Positions 39,525-46,874 of a stretch of 49,087 nucleotides of DNA are shown here, piece after piece. A model generated the notes under the pieces. That model was given only the letters and a program-made list of their open reading frames with translations, had not been told where the DNA came from and did no database searches. The stretch is from assembly GCA_039583695.1 (NCBI GenBank), contig JAVKSL010000012.1, positions 1 to 49,087 of the forward strand. Direction: 5' to 3'. The first letter of the stretch is position 1. Each line of letters opens with the position of its first letter. The position numbers and the translations under genes were made by a program. The stretch comes from JAVKSL01 sp039583695 (lineage in GTDB: Bacteria; Actinomycetota; Acidimicrobiia; Acidimicrobiales; JAJPHD01).

Positions 39525-39706
39525 GTCTCACTGTTGGACCGCCTCCTTCATCACGCGGTTGTCGTGGTCACCGATGGCGAGTCGTTCCGGATGCGCCAGG
39601 CTCGCCATAGAGGAGGTGACACCACCCCCAAGAAGCCTGATCGACCCTGAGGGGTGGGGAGTTTTACCTGGCCACCAGTGGGGAGCGCGACTTGGCCATT
39701 GACAGA
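39525..39706 (+). mobile_element. Right-end remnant of an IS21-family element (IstB C-terminus)
   Basis: A frame ending at 39650 reads LLDRLLHHAVVVVTDGESFR, the characteristic C-terminus of the IstB helper ATPase. It is followed by GGGGTGGGGAGTTTTACCTG and a TGGCCA-containing repeat ending near TTGACA at about 39701-39706, typical of an IS21 right end. The rest of istB and all of istA are missing, so this is a dead fragment. Confidence 0.65.
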
Positions 39707-40159
39707 CGACGGGCTTTCCCGCCGACCAGCAGGCAGCTGGCCGGTGAGGGGACCGCCAGGATGGTTCCCACGTTCACTGCGGACCGTTCGACGAAGTAGG
39801 CGCCCAGCTATGCCCTGCGACCTCGCCACGCCTACGCCGCAGGCATTCAACGTGGCCTCCCGGGCGGCGATCTGTTTCCACCCGCAGAGTTCCCCGCCCA
39901 ACCGCTGCGGGTGCGCGTCGCTGACCAGCCCAGATCCACCAGGTTCGAGCTGGAGGGAGTCTTGAGAGGCCTTCAGACGTGGTTCCTCACGTACACCTCT
40001 TCGTCTTGCTTGCCGGACCCGGACCGTCTGGCAGTGCCGATCCGTCCCGTCGTTGTCAGGGCTGCTCCCGCCTCGCCCTTCCCTGCGACTCCAAGGTCAG
40101 GCTGCCCTCAGGTTCAAACTGGGCCGCTGCGACGACCCGACGGCGGTGTCCTTTCATCA

Positions 40160-40400
40160 CCGCATGGTCAAACAGCGCCTCGTGGCGCACGAGATCGCCC
40201 TCCCAGTGACCAGGAATCGCACGGTCGGTGGCCTCAGGAGGCCTGGAGGAAATGGGCTCGATATCGCCCAGCACGTTTGGCCTCTTGGCGGCCTCTGCCC
40301 GGCACCGCGGCGGCGACGCAGCAGCCCCGAGCGCAGCGCGCTCATCAGGTCCTGAAGGCCCGGCCCTCATCGCGGAGTAGCGAGGCGTGGTGCCGGTCGC
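40160..40400 (-). mobile_element. Remnant of an IS30-family transposase
   Basis: On the minus strand the frame contains ISSRPPEATDRAIPGHWEGD, the hallmark segment around the first catalytic aspartate of IS30 transposases. An arginine-rich stretch upstream, in a different frame, matches the preceding part, so at least one frameshift is present. After GHWEGDL the similarity stops. Nothing else in 39707-40448 is interpretable. Confidence 0.6.
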
Positions 40401-40448
40401 TAGCCTCGATCCTCGGCGGGTGTTATTCAAGTAGTCCACCTGAGGTTC

Positions 40449-41321
40449 TCAGCGGGGCGGGAACCCAAAGCGCAGGGTCCGGCCCCCCCACCACGGGATC
40501 GGGATGTCGAGCTCGGGGAACCCGGCGTCGATGAGGACCGGGGTGTAGGTCCGAAGCGCCAGGTCGACTCCGACGTGGTCCTCGTTGACAACGACCGTGC
40601 CGGTGGTGTCGATGAAGTGGCGCCAGACGCGGTCAGGGGTGGCAAGCTCGTAGCGGGGCAGCTTGCGCGCCAGCAGGCGGTAGCAGTTGCCCGCTATCAC
40701 CGTTGGCCCAAGGGCTTCAGTGAGTTCGTCGTCGGTGAAGGTCGCACATCTGGCAAGGCGTAGAAGTTCTGATTGGGGCGGAACCACCAGGGGCGCGCGT
40801 GGCGAACGGTTCGCGGCGGCCCACCGCGCTAGTCCGGCGCGGGCACACATCAACTCGGACAAGGTTAGGAGGACGCGAGCGTCCCGCATTACCCGCGTTC
40901 TGTAATCGACGAGTGAGTCGTCCGCAAGGATCAGCGCCGCTTCGAGGACGAGCTGACAGCCGGCATTCGCCGCCGAAGCGCCACCCATCACGACCCGGGA
41001 GGTTCCTCCGTAGAACGTGATGGCCGCGGTGAACGGCTCCTCGAATGGATCCTCTTGAGTTAGGATGTGAGGAGACGCAATTGGCGGTCTCGTAAGTAGC
41101 GCACGCAGGCGATTCGGAGTAACTGGGCGTTGCTCGACTTCTGGCACTGCGCCGGAGGCCGCTTCGAGCAGTCGCTCGAAGCGGATCCACTTCGTGGCGT
41201 TGTCTGGTATTAGCTGCATCGCGGCCACCGCCTGCAGCAGTCCCTCGCGCTCGTGCCCGAGGCCAGCCGCCAGCTCGACGATCGACGATGGGGTCACAGA
41301 GCTGTAGTGGCGCTTCGACAC
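40449..41321 (-). CDS. Unknown protein, 290 residues
   Basis: A soluble protein with a helical N-terminal half (SIVELAAGLGHEREGLLQAV, RFERLLEAASG) and a C-terminal half ending in PIPWWGGRTLRFGFPPR. No family recognised. GTG 41321 is preferred to a start at 41366 because AATACT lies six bases upstream, as for other leaderless cargo genes, and SKRHYSSVTPSS looks like a natural N-terminus. It follows the MerR-like gene on the same strand after a short gap, so the two may work together. The downstream side borders IS30 debris. Confidence 0.6.
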   Translation of the reverse strand: MSKRHYSSVTPSSIVELAAGLGHEREGLLQAVAAMQLIPDNATKWIRFERLLEAASGAVPEVEQRPVTPNRLRALLTRPPIASPHILTQEDPFEEPFTAAITFYGGTSRVVMGGASAANAGCQLVLEAALILADDSLVDYRTRVMRDARVLLTLSELMCARAGLARWAAANRSPRAPLVVPPQSELLRLARCATFTDDELTEALGPTVIAGNCYRLLARKLPRYELATPDRVWRHFIDTTGTVVVNEDHVGVDLALRTYTPVLIDAGFPELDIPIPWWGGRTLRFGFPPR

Positions 41322-41336
41322 GACCTCAGTATTGCA
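41322..41336 (-). promoter_or_regulatory. Putative extended -10 for the 290-residue unknown gene
   Basis: TGCAATACT on the minus strand (41336-41328) includes an extended TGn element, and GTG 41321 follows six bases later. Confidence 0.4.
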
Positions 41337-41448
41337 CGGGTCGGACTCATTAGTTCGGACACCCATTCACGATGCGATCGGGTTCACCTTCACGTTAGTT
41401 GAGTTCGCCTCCAGACGTCCTCTACGTCCTCGCGCGGGCCTACGCGAA

Positions 41449-42444
41449 TTAGGTCTTCAATGTATTGGAGAAGCCCTCCGCAACGGCTGCGGAGGCCCTC
41501 GCGTCGGCGTCAATTAGACCTGGCGACACGCCTTCAAACCACGAGGAGCCACCGAGGTCCTCGATCATCGTGAAGGCAAGCGCGAGAACGACCACCAAGA
41601 CATCCCTCCACGGGCGCGGCAGTATGCTGACCTCTTGGGCGGGGAAGTCGGCGATGGCACTCCTCACTTCCAAGACGGCCGCCTGCAGACACGATGGGTC
41701 CAACTTCTGCGCCGCAACCGACAGCTCCTCGAGGGAGAGAACGTCCTCGAACAGTCGCTCCACGTACTTCACCCGGTGCTCGCACAACTCTTCGCTTAGA
41801 TCCGCCTCGATCAACCCGGCTGCAGCGGCCACTTCAACAGCAGCGTCGTGAGGCAGCGCCTCGCCAAGCATGGCGGCGAGCGTCCTTGCCATTGCGCTCT
41901 GCCCCGCCGTTTCGGCAGAGACCTCCTCCCCGGACACGGGGTCCACGATCTTGGCCAAACCGATATTGCGCTCGATGACACGTGCAATCTGCTCGAAAAG
42001 TACGTCACCGGTCGCGCGAGCGACCTGTTCCTCGGAGAAGTCGAGCGCGTCTTCTCCCATGGCACCATCAAGCTCAAAGAGGAATTGCAGGAGCTGGCGA
42101 AAGGTCTTTTCCCGAGACGGCAAGTGCCCCTGGCTGATCAACACAAGTCCGGCAACGCGCCAATCCAACCCCCGCCGCATCACTGAAGCTACGGCGACGT
42201 ACTGGTCTATCGCTCCAAGTGGATATTCACTGGTGAAGCCAAGGCGTCCTTGTGAATGACGAACTGGAGGTGGTGCCAGACCCAGCTCTGCCCAATGTTC
42301 GACAGCCCGGCAACCGGCGGTGAGCCCTCGAAGGCGCAGTTCCTCAACGAGCTGCATCGTGGCTCGACTGTAACGCTCGGCGGCCGGCACTGGCTTCGAG
42401 CTTACATGCCCCGTTTGACTCGTCGCTTCCTGGCCGGCTGCCAT
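41449..42444 (-). CDS. MerR-like winged-helix protein of unknown role
   Basis: A 331-residue protein. Residues about 38-100 look like a MerR-type winged helix (LRGLTAGCRAVEHWAELGL, then YPLGAIDQYVAVASVM). The rest is helical and acidic, with a hydrophobic stretch near 288-305 (WRDVLVVVLALAFTMIEDL). The frame stays open to 43281, but that extension runs antisense through a tRNA fragment (spurious METMGLEPTTSCMQ) and cannot be real. ATG 42444 is the working start; ATG 42357 is also possible. It may regulate, or act with, the 290-residue gene downstream. Confidence 0.6.
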   Translation of the reverse strand: MAAGQEATSQTGHVSSKPVPAAERYSRATMQLVEELRLRGLTAGCRAVEHWAELGLAPPPVRHSQGRLGFTSEYPLGAIDQYVAVASVMRRGLDWRVAGLVLISQGHLPSREKTFRQLLQFLFELDGAMGEDALDFSEEQVARATGDVLFEQIARVIERNIGLAKIVDPVSGEEVSAETAGQSAMARTLAAMLGEALPHDAAVEVAAAAGLIEADLSEELCEHRVKYVERLFEDVLSLEELSVAAQKLDPSCLQAAVLEVRSAIADFPAQEVSILPRPWRDVLVVVLALAFTMIEDLGGSSWFEGVSPGLIDADARASAAVAEGFSNTLKT

Positions 42445-42526
42445 CGTAGGGTTGGACCTGTGAGGGACGAGCCCGCACCACTGTCTTCCCCGGTGCCACA
42501 GGGAAGGGAAAGGATTAGGGTACTCC

Positions 42527-42682
42527 ATGGATGAATCATCGAAGCATGCACTTGGCGTAGTGAGCTGGCTTCTGGGGCTCTTCGCCTGGCTTGGCGAGCA
42601 AGTTGGTCTGATCACCCACCAGGTTGCTAACTGGGCAACGCTTGCCGCGCTAACGACCGGCGCGGCGGCGACTTTCGTGTGA
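42527..42682 (+). CDS. Possible 51-residue hydrophobic protein
   Basis: ATG 42527 follows a purine-rich stretch (gggaagggaaaggattaggg). The product MDESSKHALGVVSWLLGLF continues hydrophobic and ends in TTGAAATF, giving one or two membrane helices. It lies divergently beside the MerR-like gene. Size and composition resemble small toxins or holin-like peptides, but chance cannot be excluded. Confidence 0.3.
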   Translation: MDESSKHALGVVSWLLGLFAWLGEQVGLITHQVANWATLAALTTGAAATFV

Positions 42683-42864
42683 CCCGCGTCGTGAACGATC
42701 TTGGCCGACCCGAGCACCTCAACGGAGGTGTGCAAGTCGGCTAGGCCAGGGTCGTTCCTACACCACCAAGCGCATCCGGGTTGATAACGCCCAAGCCTAC
42801 TCGCCCGAGCTAGGACTGACCGTTTCCCGCCGACGGCAGCGTTGCCAAGCCTCGGAGCCTCCCA
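42683..42864. other. Stretch with no recognisable content
   Basis: Between the small hydrophobic frame and the first arm-type repeat I see no gene or repeat. Confidence 0.3.
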
Positions 42865-42885
42865 TGTGAGCAGTTTTGTGAGCAG
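42865..42885 (+). repeat. Left pair of TGTGAGCAG direct repeats (possible integrase arm sites)
   Basis: Identical nine-base units start at 42865 and 42877, 12 bases apart, roughly one helical turn. The same unit recurs to the right of the tRNA-Ala core, which fits arm-type recombinase binding sites. Confidence 0.5.
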
Positions 42886-42979
42886 TACGTGGCAAATCAC
42901 AGCGGTGCGTGGATGATGAAAGTCCAGGTCAGCCAGTCTCAGATGACACCACGAGACACGTACGTACTCGTTGCTCACG

Positions 42980-43024
42980 CTTTGCATGCAGGAAGTCGTG
43001 GGTTCGAGTCCCATCGTCTCCACC
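42980..43024 (+). other. 3' half of a tRNA-Ala (TGC) gene, attachment core
   Basis: The sequence runs from the anticodon loop (ctttgca) through the 3' anticodon strand, variable loop, T-arm (gtggg/cccat around ttcgagt) and acceptor strand cgtctcca to CC, as in a tRNA-Ala(TGC). The acceptor and D-arm 5' half (expected ggagacg) is missing upstream. This is the usual core shared between attB and attP of tRNA-targeting integrases. With repeats on both sides it looks like attP. Confidence 0.65.
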
Positions 43025-43071
43025 CTCTGAGCAGGACTTTCGTGCGCAGAGACCGGGCGTGGGCAGCGGTT

Positions 43072-43101
43072 TGTGAGCAGTTGTGAGCAGTTTTGTAGCA
43101 G
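43072..43101 (+). repeat. Right cluster of TGTGAGCAG repeats (possible integrase arm sites)
   Basis: Perfect units start at 43072 and 43082, and a degenerate one (TGTAGCAG) at 43094. A near match (TCTGAGCAG) lies at 43026. Spacing is about one helical turn. The nine-base unit is shared with the left pair at 42865-42885. Confidence 0.5.
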
Positions 43102-43248
43102 TGGGTACCTCACGCTGTGCGCGACGCCGTCTGGGAGTTGGGTGGAAGGTCCCCGAGGCGGCAGGCAACATCCCTGTCGGCACCCGAGGTCTCCCGCGAG
43201 CCCATCTGACCCCCGGAGGCCAAGGAAACGCGCGCGATGATGTGAGCG

Positions 43249-44226
43249 ATGCCTACGCGCCCGGACGACGTCGTCTTCCACTTCCCGCCAGACTTCCTAT
43301 CGGCCGTGGTCGATGCTGTCCCGCTCCTCACCCGCGGTAGGAACGAGGTCATCACGTTCTTCCAGGGTTGCGGGGTCTCGAGGGACTTCCTCACGGGCAT
43401 CAGCGAAAAGATCACTGCGGACCCGAAGTACAGCAAGTACCACGCGACGAGAGAGATCCTGATCCACCTCAACGAGATCGGCGACCGGGGCCTCGCCGCC
43501 CGGCGCCAGGTCGTCCAGCGCGTCTCGCAGTGGGAGGACTTCTCCACCTGCTACCCCGACAACCAGATGAAGGCGCGCGGCGCGGTCGCAACCGTGGCAC
43601 AGCTCGTCAACCAGAAGGACTCCTTCACCCGCATGAACATCGAGCGTGAGAGGGCCCAAGAGCAGCACCGCAGGGAGCGCGAGGCAGAGTTGGCCGAATT
43701 GCAGCGGCAACGGGACGAACTCACGTCCGTGAAGGACGACCTGCTCAGGCTCTATTCCGAGCAGAATCCGCAGCGCCGCGGCAAAGCGCTCGAGGGTGTC
43801 CTCAACCGGCTCTTCGCGGCGTCGGGAATTAACGTCCGGGAAGCCTTCGAGGTTCGCGGGGAGGAGGATGGCGGCGGCGTCATCGAGCAGATCGACGGTG
43901 CCGTCGAGCTACGGAGCCAACTCTACCTCGTCGAGATGAAGTGGTGGAAGGAACCCCTCGGGCGGGCGGACGTCGCTCCCCATCTCGTGTCTGTCTACGG
44001 TCGTAACGCCGGCGGCATCTTCATCTCGGCTTCCAAGTACCACGACTCGGCGATCGCCGAATTCAAGACGGCGCTCGCCCAGAGGACCGTGGTCATGGTC
44101 GAGCTGGAGGAGATCGTCATCGCGCTCTCGATGGACCATTCGATCGAGGACCTGCTGAATGACAAAGTCCGGGCCGCGACCCTCAGCCGCCAACCGCTCG
44201 TATACCCGCTCGGCAAGCCGAGCTGA
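43249..44226 (+). CDS. Mrr-like PD-(D/E)XK restriction endonuclease
   Basis: A 325-residue protein. A helical N-terminal region (about 1-120) is followed by a charged coiled coil (about 125-170; REREAELAELQRQRDEL). A PD-(D/E)XK nuclease core comes next: GKALEGVLNRLF (helix with the first glutamate, near 180), IDGAVEL (catalytic aspartate, near 214), and LVEMKWW (ExK, near 228). This is the architecture of Mrr/type IV-like restriction endonucleases, often specific for modified DNA. No methyltransferase gene lies nearby, consistent with a stand-alone enzyme. It lies between the tRNA-Ala attachment core and the broken integrase, so it is probable cargo. Confidence 0.82.
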   Translation: MPTRPDDVVFHFPPDFLSAVVDAVPLLTRGRNEVITFFQGCGVSRDFLTGISEKITADPKYSKYHATREILIHLNEIGDRGLAARRQVVQRVSQWEDFSTCYPDNQMKARGAVATVAQLVNQKDSFTRMNIERERAQEQHRREREAELAELQRQRDELTSVKDDLLRLYSEQNPQRRGKALEGVLNRLFAASGINVREAFEVRGEEDGGGVIEQIDGAVELRSQLYLVEMKWWKEPLGRADVAPHLVSVYGRNAGGIFISASKYHDSAIAEFKTALAQRTVVMVELEEIVIALSMDHSIEDLLNDKVRAATLSRQPLVYPLGKPS

Positions 44227-44293
44227 CGACGTCGTCGAAGCACGATCGAGCGCTACGGCTAATCGGGTCTGCCCGTCTACTCCCTCATGGTGC

Positions 44294-44305
44294 TAGTATG
44301 TTGGC
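44294..44305 (+). promoter_or_regulatory. Putative -10 for the A+T-richer orphan gene
   Basis: TAGTAT at 44294-44299 lies exactly six bases before ATG 44306, with no ribosome site. This suggests a leaderless transcript. Confidence 0.45.
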
Positions 44306-44824
44306 ATGGTTGCATCATTCGAGGCCGTAGTTACTCCCTTTGCAGAGGCAATCTTTGCCAAGGTCTCGATGTTAAATGAGGTCGAGCTGACGGATCGGCA
44401 GAGAACTCGGGTTCGTAGCTCGATATTAGACGATTTCAAGCATCTCGGGAATGTTATTGTACCTGAGAACCGCCCTTTTTGCTTAAGTGTGGAGGCTGCC
44501 CAAAAGGCAAAGGTCCGAGGAGTCAATATTCGGGAGCAAGATTGGTATGATCAGCCAAAGTTTGACGAGGGTAGAACAATATTTCATCTCGAGCACTGGA
44601 CCCCGAATGGACTTATGAGAGAGGCATGCTTGTCAGCGGCGTCAGTCGATGAGATTATTGAGATTATTCGTGAGCAATTTGGTTTAGCTTGGATACTAAA
44701 ATCTGAAGATAAGAACCTGACTAAACTTGGGTTTAAGTCCAAGCGAGATGATCCGAAAGCAGCTTACCTCGAAGCTGGGATTGTGTTGGAGGGTGGTTGC
44801 CCAGGATGGGAGGTGGAGAGCTGA
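44306..44824 (+). CDS. A+T-richer orphan gene abutting the broken integrase
   Basis: A 172-residue soluble protein, mixed alpha/beta (RTIFHLEHWTPNGLMREACL, EIIEIIREQFGLAWILKSED), with no recognised family. Its codon use and base composition are clearly more A+T-rich than anything else in the window, a strong sign of recent transfer from a different genome. Its stop coincides with the point where the adjoining integrase loses its C-terminus. It may be a nuclease partner or a small defence or anti-defence gene acting with the Mrr-like gene 80 bases upstream; this is position-based inference. Confidence 0.6.
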   Translation: MVASFEAVVTPFAEAIFAKVSMLNEVELTDRQRTRVRSSILDDFKHLGNVIVPENRPFCLSVEAAQKAKVRGVNIREQDWYDQPKFDEGRTIFHLEHWTPNGLMREACLSAASVDEIIEIIREQFGLAWILKSEDKNLTKLGFKSKRDDPKAAYLEAGIVLEGGCPGWEVES

Positions 44825-45809
44825 TTTCCGGCCCGCTTGGTGAGCTCCAAGGGTGTTGCCCCCGCCTGTACCCACAGTGCCACCGCGGTGTGGCGTAGAT
44901 CGTGGATCCGTAGTCCTTCCAGCCCGGCCGCTATGCAGGCTGGTCGCCATACTCGTGCCGCCCAGAGGGTGCGCCGGAGTGTCCCGCCCTCGGGTGCGGT
45001 GAACACCAGGGCCTCGGGGAGTTTGCCCGCCAGATGGGGGAGCAGCATGGTCATGATGTAGGGGGTAGTGGTACTGTTCGGCGTCCGGCGCTGGTCTTGG
45101 GGGGGTCCCCAGCAGAGCCGGCCGGACACCTCTACGACCTGCTCGACCACCTTGATGGTGCCGGCTAACGGGTTTACGTTCTTGCAGCGCAGGCCCATCA
45201 TCTCGCCTATCCGCAGCCCGCCGTAGGCGCCTAGCCATACGATGCCGCGGTAGGCCTCTGGCGTGTGGTTGGCTAGGACAGAGACCTGTTTGGCGGTTAG
45301 GAACTTCTGTTCGTGTCGCTCGGTTTTGGGTGGCCGGATTCCGCGTGCGGGGTTGGCGGCGATGAGTCCGTCGTCGGCGGCGAGTTGAAGGCAGGCGCCG
45401 AGGACTCTGAGTAGGCGGGTGATGGTGCCGGGTGCGAGCCCTGTTGATAGGAGGCGGGCGTTCTCGCGCCGCACCATCGCAGCGGTGATCTGGTCGAGCG
45501 GGATGTGCCCGTAGGTGGGCACGAGATGGCTGTTTAGGGCTGAGCGGTTGCGGGCGATAGTGCTTGGGCGTAGGTCGATGAGATCGGCTAGCCAGGTTGC
45601 GCTCCAGTCGGCGAAGGTGAGGGTTGTCTGTTGCTTCCCGTCGGCTCGCTGGTTTGGTTGGATCACGTCATCCAGTTGGTCGCGTAGCCATCGTTCGGCG
45701 GCTCGTTTGGTGCTGAAGGTCTTGCTCGTTTGGTGCCCGTCGGGGTGTTGTGTCCGGGCTTGCCACCGGGTGCCGCGCTGGCGGATTGACCGTGTCGGTT
45801 AGGCGCCAT
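44825..45809 (-). pseudogene. Tyrosine recombinase pseudogene (frameshifted and 3'-truncated)
   Basis: An integrase unlike the one at 7846-9087. The catalytic arginine (GAYGGLRIGEMMGLR) and HDLRHTAVAL are present, but the chain ends just after LELTKRAG, so LGH and the tyrosine nucleophile are missing. At the other end, the expected N-terminus MAPNRHG (ATG at 45809) is out of frame with SIRQRGTRWQAR by one base near 45791. The intact part reads from about 45789 to 44825. It cannot be active. It was probably the integrase of the second module, whose tRNA-Ala core lies at 42980. Confidence 0.8.
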
Positions 45810-45945
45810 TGTGGGCGCCCTGGTGGTGCTGGTTGATGGCGAACAGTGGTATTAGTTTAGCGGGCTCTGGGCCGATTAGGTGAGATTGCTGGAGGGGTGC
45901 TCGAAGAGATAGCCTCGGATCGTAATTGTCCGGTGTCGTTGTTGG

Positions 45946-46731
45946 TCAAGCTGGCATCCCGAGTTCTGAGGCAAGAGCGTGTATTGCTTTTAGCCAGAGG
46001 CCGATGACCTCGGCGCGCTTCGTGGCCTCCTCGATTGCTGCGTTGATTTCCGCTTGCCTAGCTCCCCGCTCTTTCCACACGGCGTGCTCCGCCTTACCAC
46101 CTTCTCTCTCGGCGATTCTCAGACGTGCGGTCAATCCGGTTGAAATCTCAGCCGCCTTCGCTCTTAGCTTGATAAGACCTGTTTCGACGGTATCTAGGGG
46201 AGTAGCCGCGAGTCGGACCGGGTTGCGGGGGATCAGTCCTTTGTCCACCGCGTCGGATAGGGCGGCGTCCAAGGTCCGCTTGGCGTGCTGCACAGACGCC
46301 AAGACCCCGTCAGCTACCATCGCTGACCACAGATATTCGATCTTGATCGGCGACAGCTTGTCGAGGCGTACCTGTCCGATAGTTGCCGCGATCCGGCGCA
46401 GCTCCAGCGCCACCCGGGGGATCAGGCGTCGGGCACCGACCTTGATCGAGGCGAGTTGTCCACTGCGGGTCAGGTTGAAGGTGGTGGTCCTGGACAGGCC
46501 GAGCATGTCCGCACACTCCTGCACCGACAACAAGGCGGGAAGCTGGTCGGAGCCAACAGAGGCGGCGTTCGTGGCCGTGTCGACCAGATCCGCGACCTGA
46601 GCGGCCAGCTCGGCGCACAGACGCTCCAGTTTTGCTGCCCTGGCGCGAACCTCCGCGATCTGATCGAGATCGTCAACCGGATGCCGGGGTCTCGTTCTCG
46701 CCCTCGGGGCGCTGGCCGTGAGGGTCATCAT
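45946..46731 (-). pseudogene. In-frame excisionase-integrase fusion, scar of a second related element
   Basis: A 261-residue open frame made of three pieces. Residues 1-110 are nearly identical to the excisionase at 9084-9482, including LLSVQECADMLGLSRTTTF. Residues about 111-177 match the core-binding part of the integrase at 7846-9087 (RRIAATIG, DKLSPIKIEYLWSAM). Residues 178-261 are an unrelated charged helix ending in LASELGMPA. Relative to the left copy, the xis tail and about 105 N-terminal residues of int are deleted, and the int catalytic domain is replaced. It can still bind DNA but cannot recombine. It could be a decayed relic or a dominant-negative regulator. Confidence 0.75.
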
Positions 46732-46790
46732 ATGGTCACCGGGGCAGGGATGTCAGGTCCGGACCCGCCTTCGCCTGGCCCCGCGCAGGC
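46728..46790 (-). pseudogene. C-terminal stub of a primase from the second element
   Basis: The minus-strand frame reads GEGGSGPDIPAPVTI to a TGA at 46730-46728 that overlaps the fused gene's ATG. The complete primase at 9479 ends in RGGSGADIPAPVTI with the same overlap. Only about 20 codons remain; the body of the primase is gone. Confidence 0.72.
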
Positions 46791-46791
46791 G
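46772..46791. terminator. GC hairpin at the element/chromosome junction
   Basis: Arms cgcctg (46772-46777) and caggcg (46786-46791) flank an eight-base loop, followed by aaaa. Read leftward it is preceded by a short T-run; rightward it may stop read-through. Modest support. Confidence 0.3.
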
Positions 46792-46826
46792 AAAAGGCTT
46801 ATGATGGCGGCAGGTGCTGACCATAC

Positions 46827-46854
46827 TTGCGAGACTCGCACACGGCACCATGTA
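46827..46854 (+). promoter_or_regulatory. Candidate promoter of the ABC transporter operon
   Basis: TTGCGA (46827-46832) and CATGTA (46849-46854) are 16 bases apart. ATG 46875 follows 20 bases later, with GGGGGAGG between them as ribosome site. Confidence 0.4.
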
Positions 46855-46874
46855 ACGGGGGAGGTCTGAAAGAC

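Noticed and set aside
42980..43024. Complete tRNA-Ala gene
   Set aside because: The upstream sequence does not form the D-arm or the ggagacg acceptor strand.
7720..43024. The two tRNA fragments as attL and attR of one element
   Set aside because: The cores differ in anticodon region, T-stem and acceptor strand (Ile-like versus Ala-like), so they cannot be the two halves of one integration event.
42445..43281. N-terminal extension of the MerR-like gene to 43281
   Set aside because: It reads antisense through the tRNA-Ala fragment, giving a METMGLEPTTSCMQ-type sequence that is a known artefact of tRNA 3' ends.
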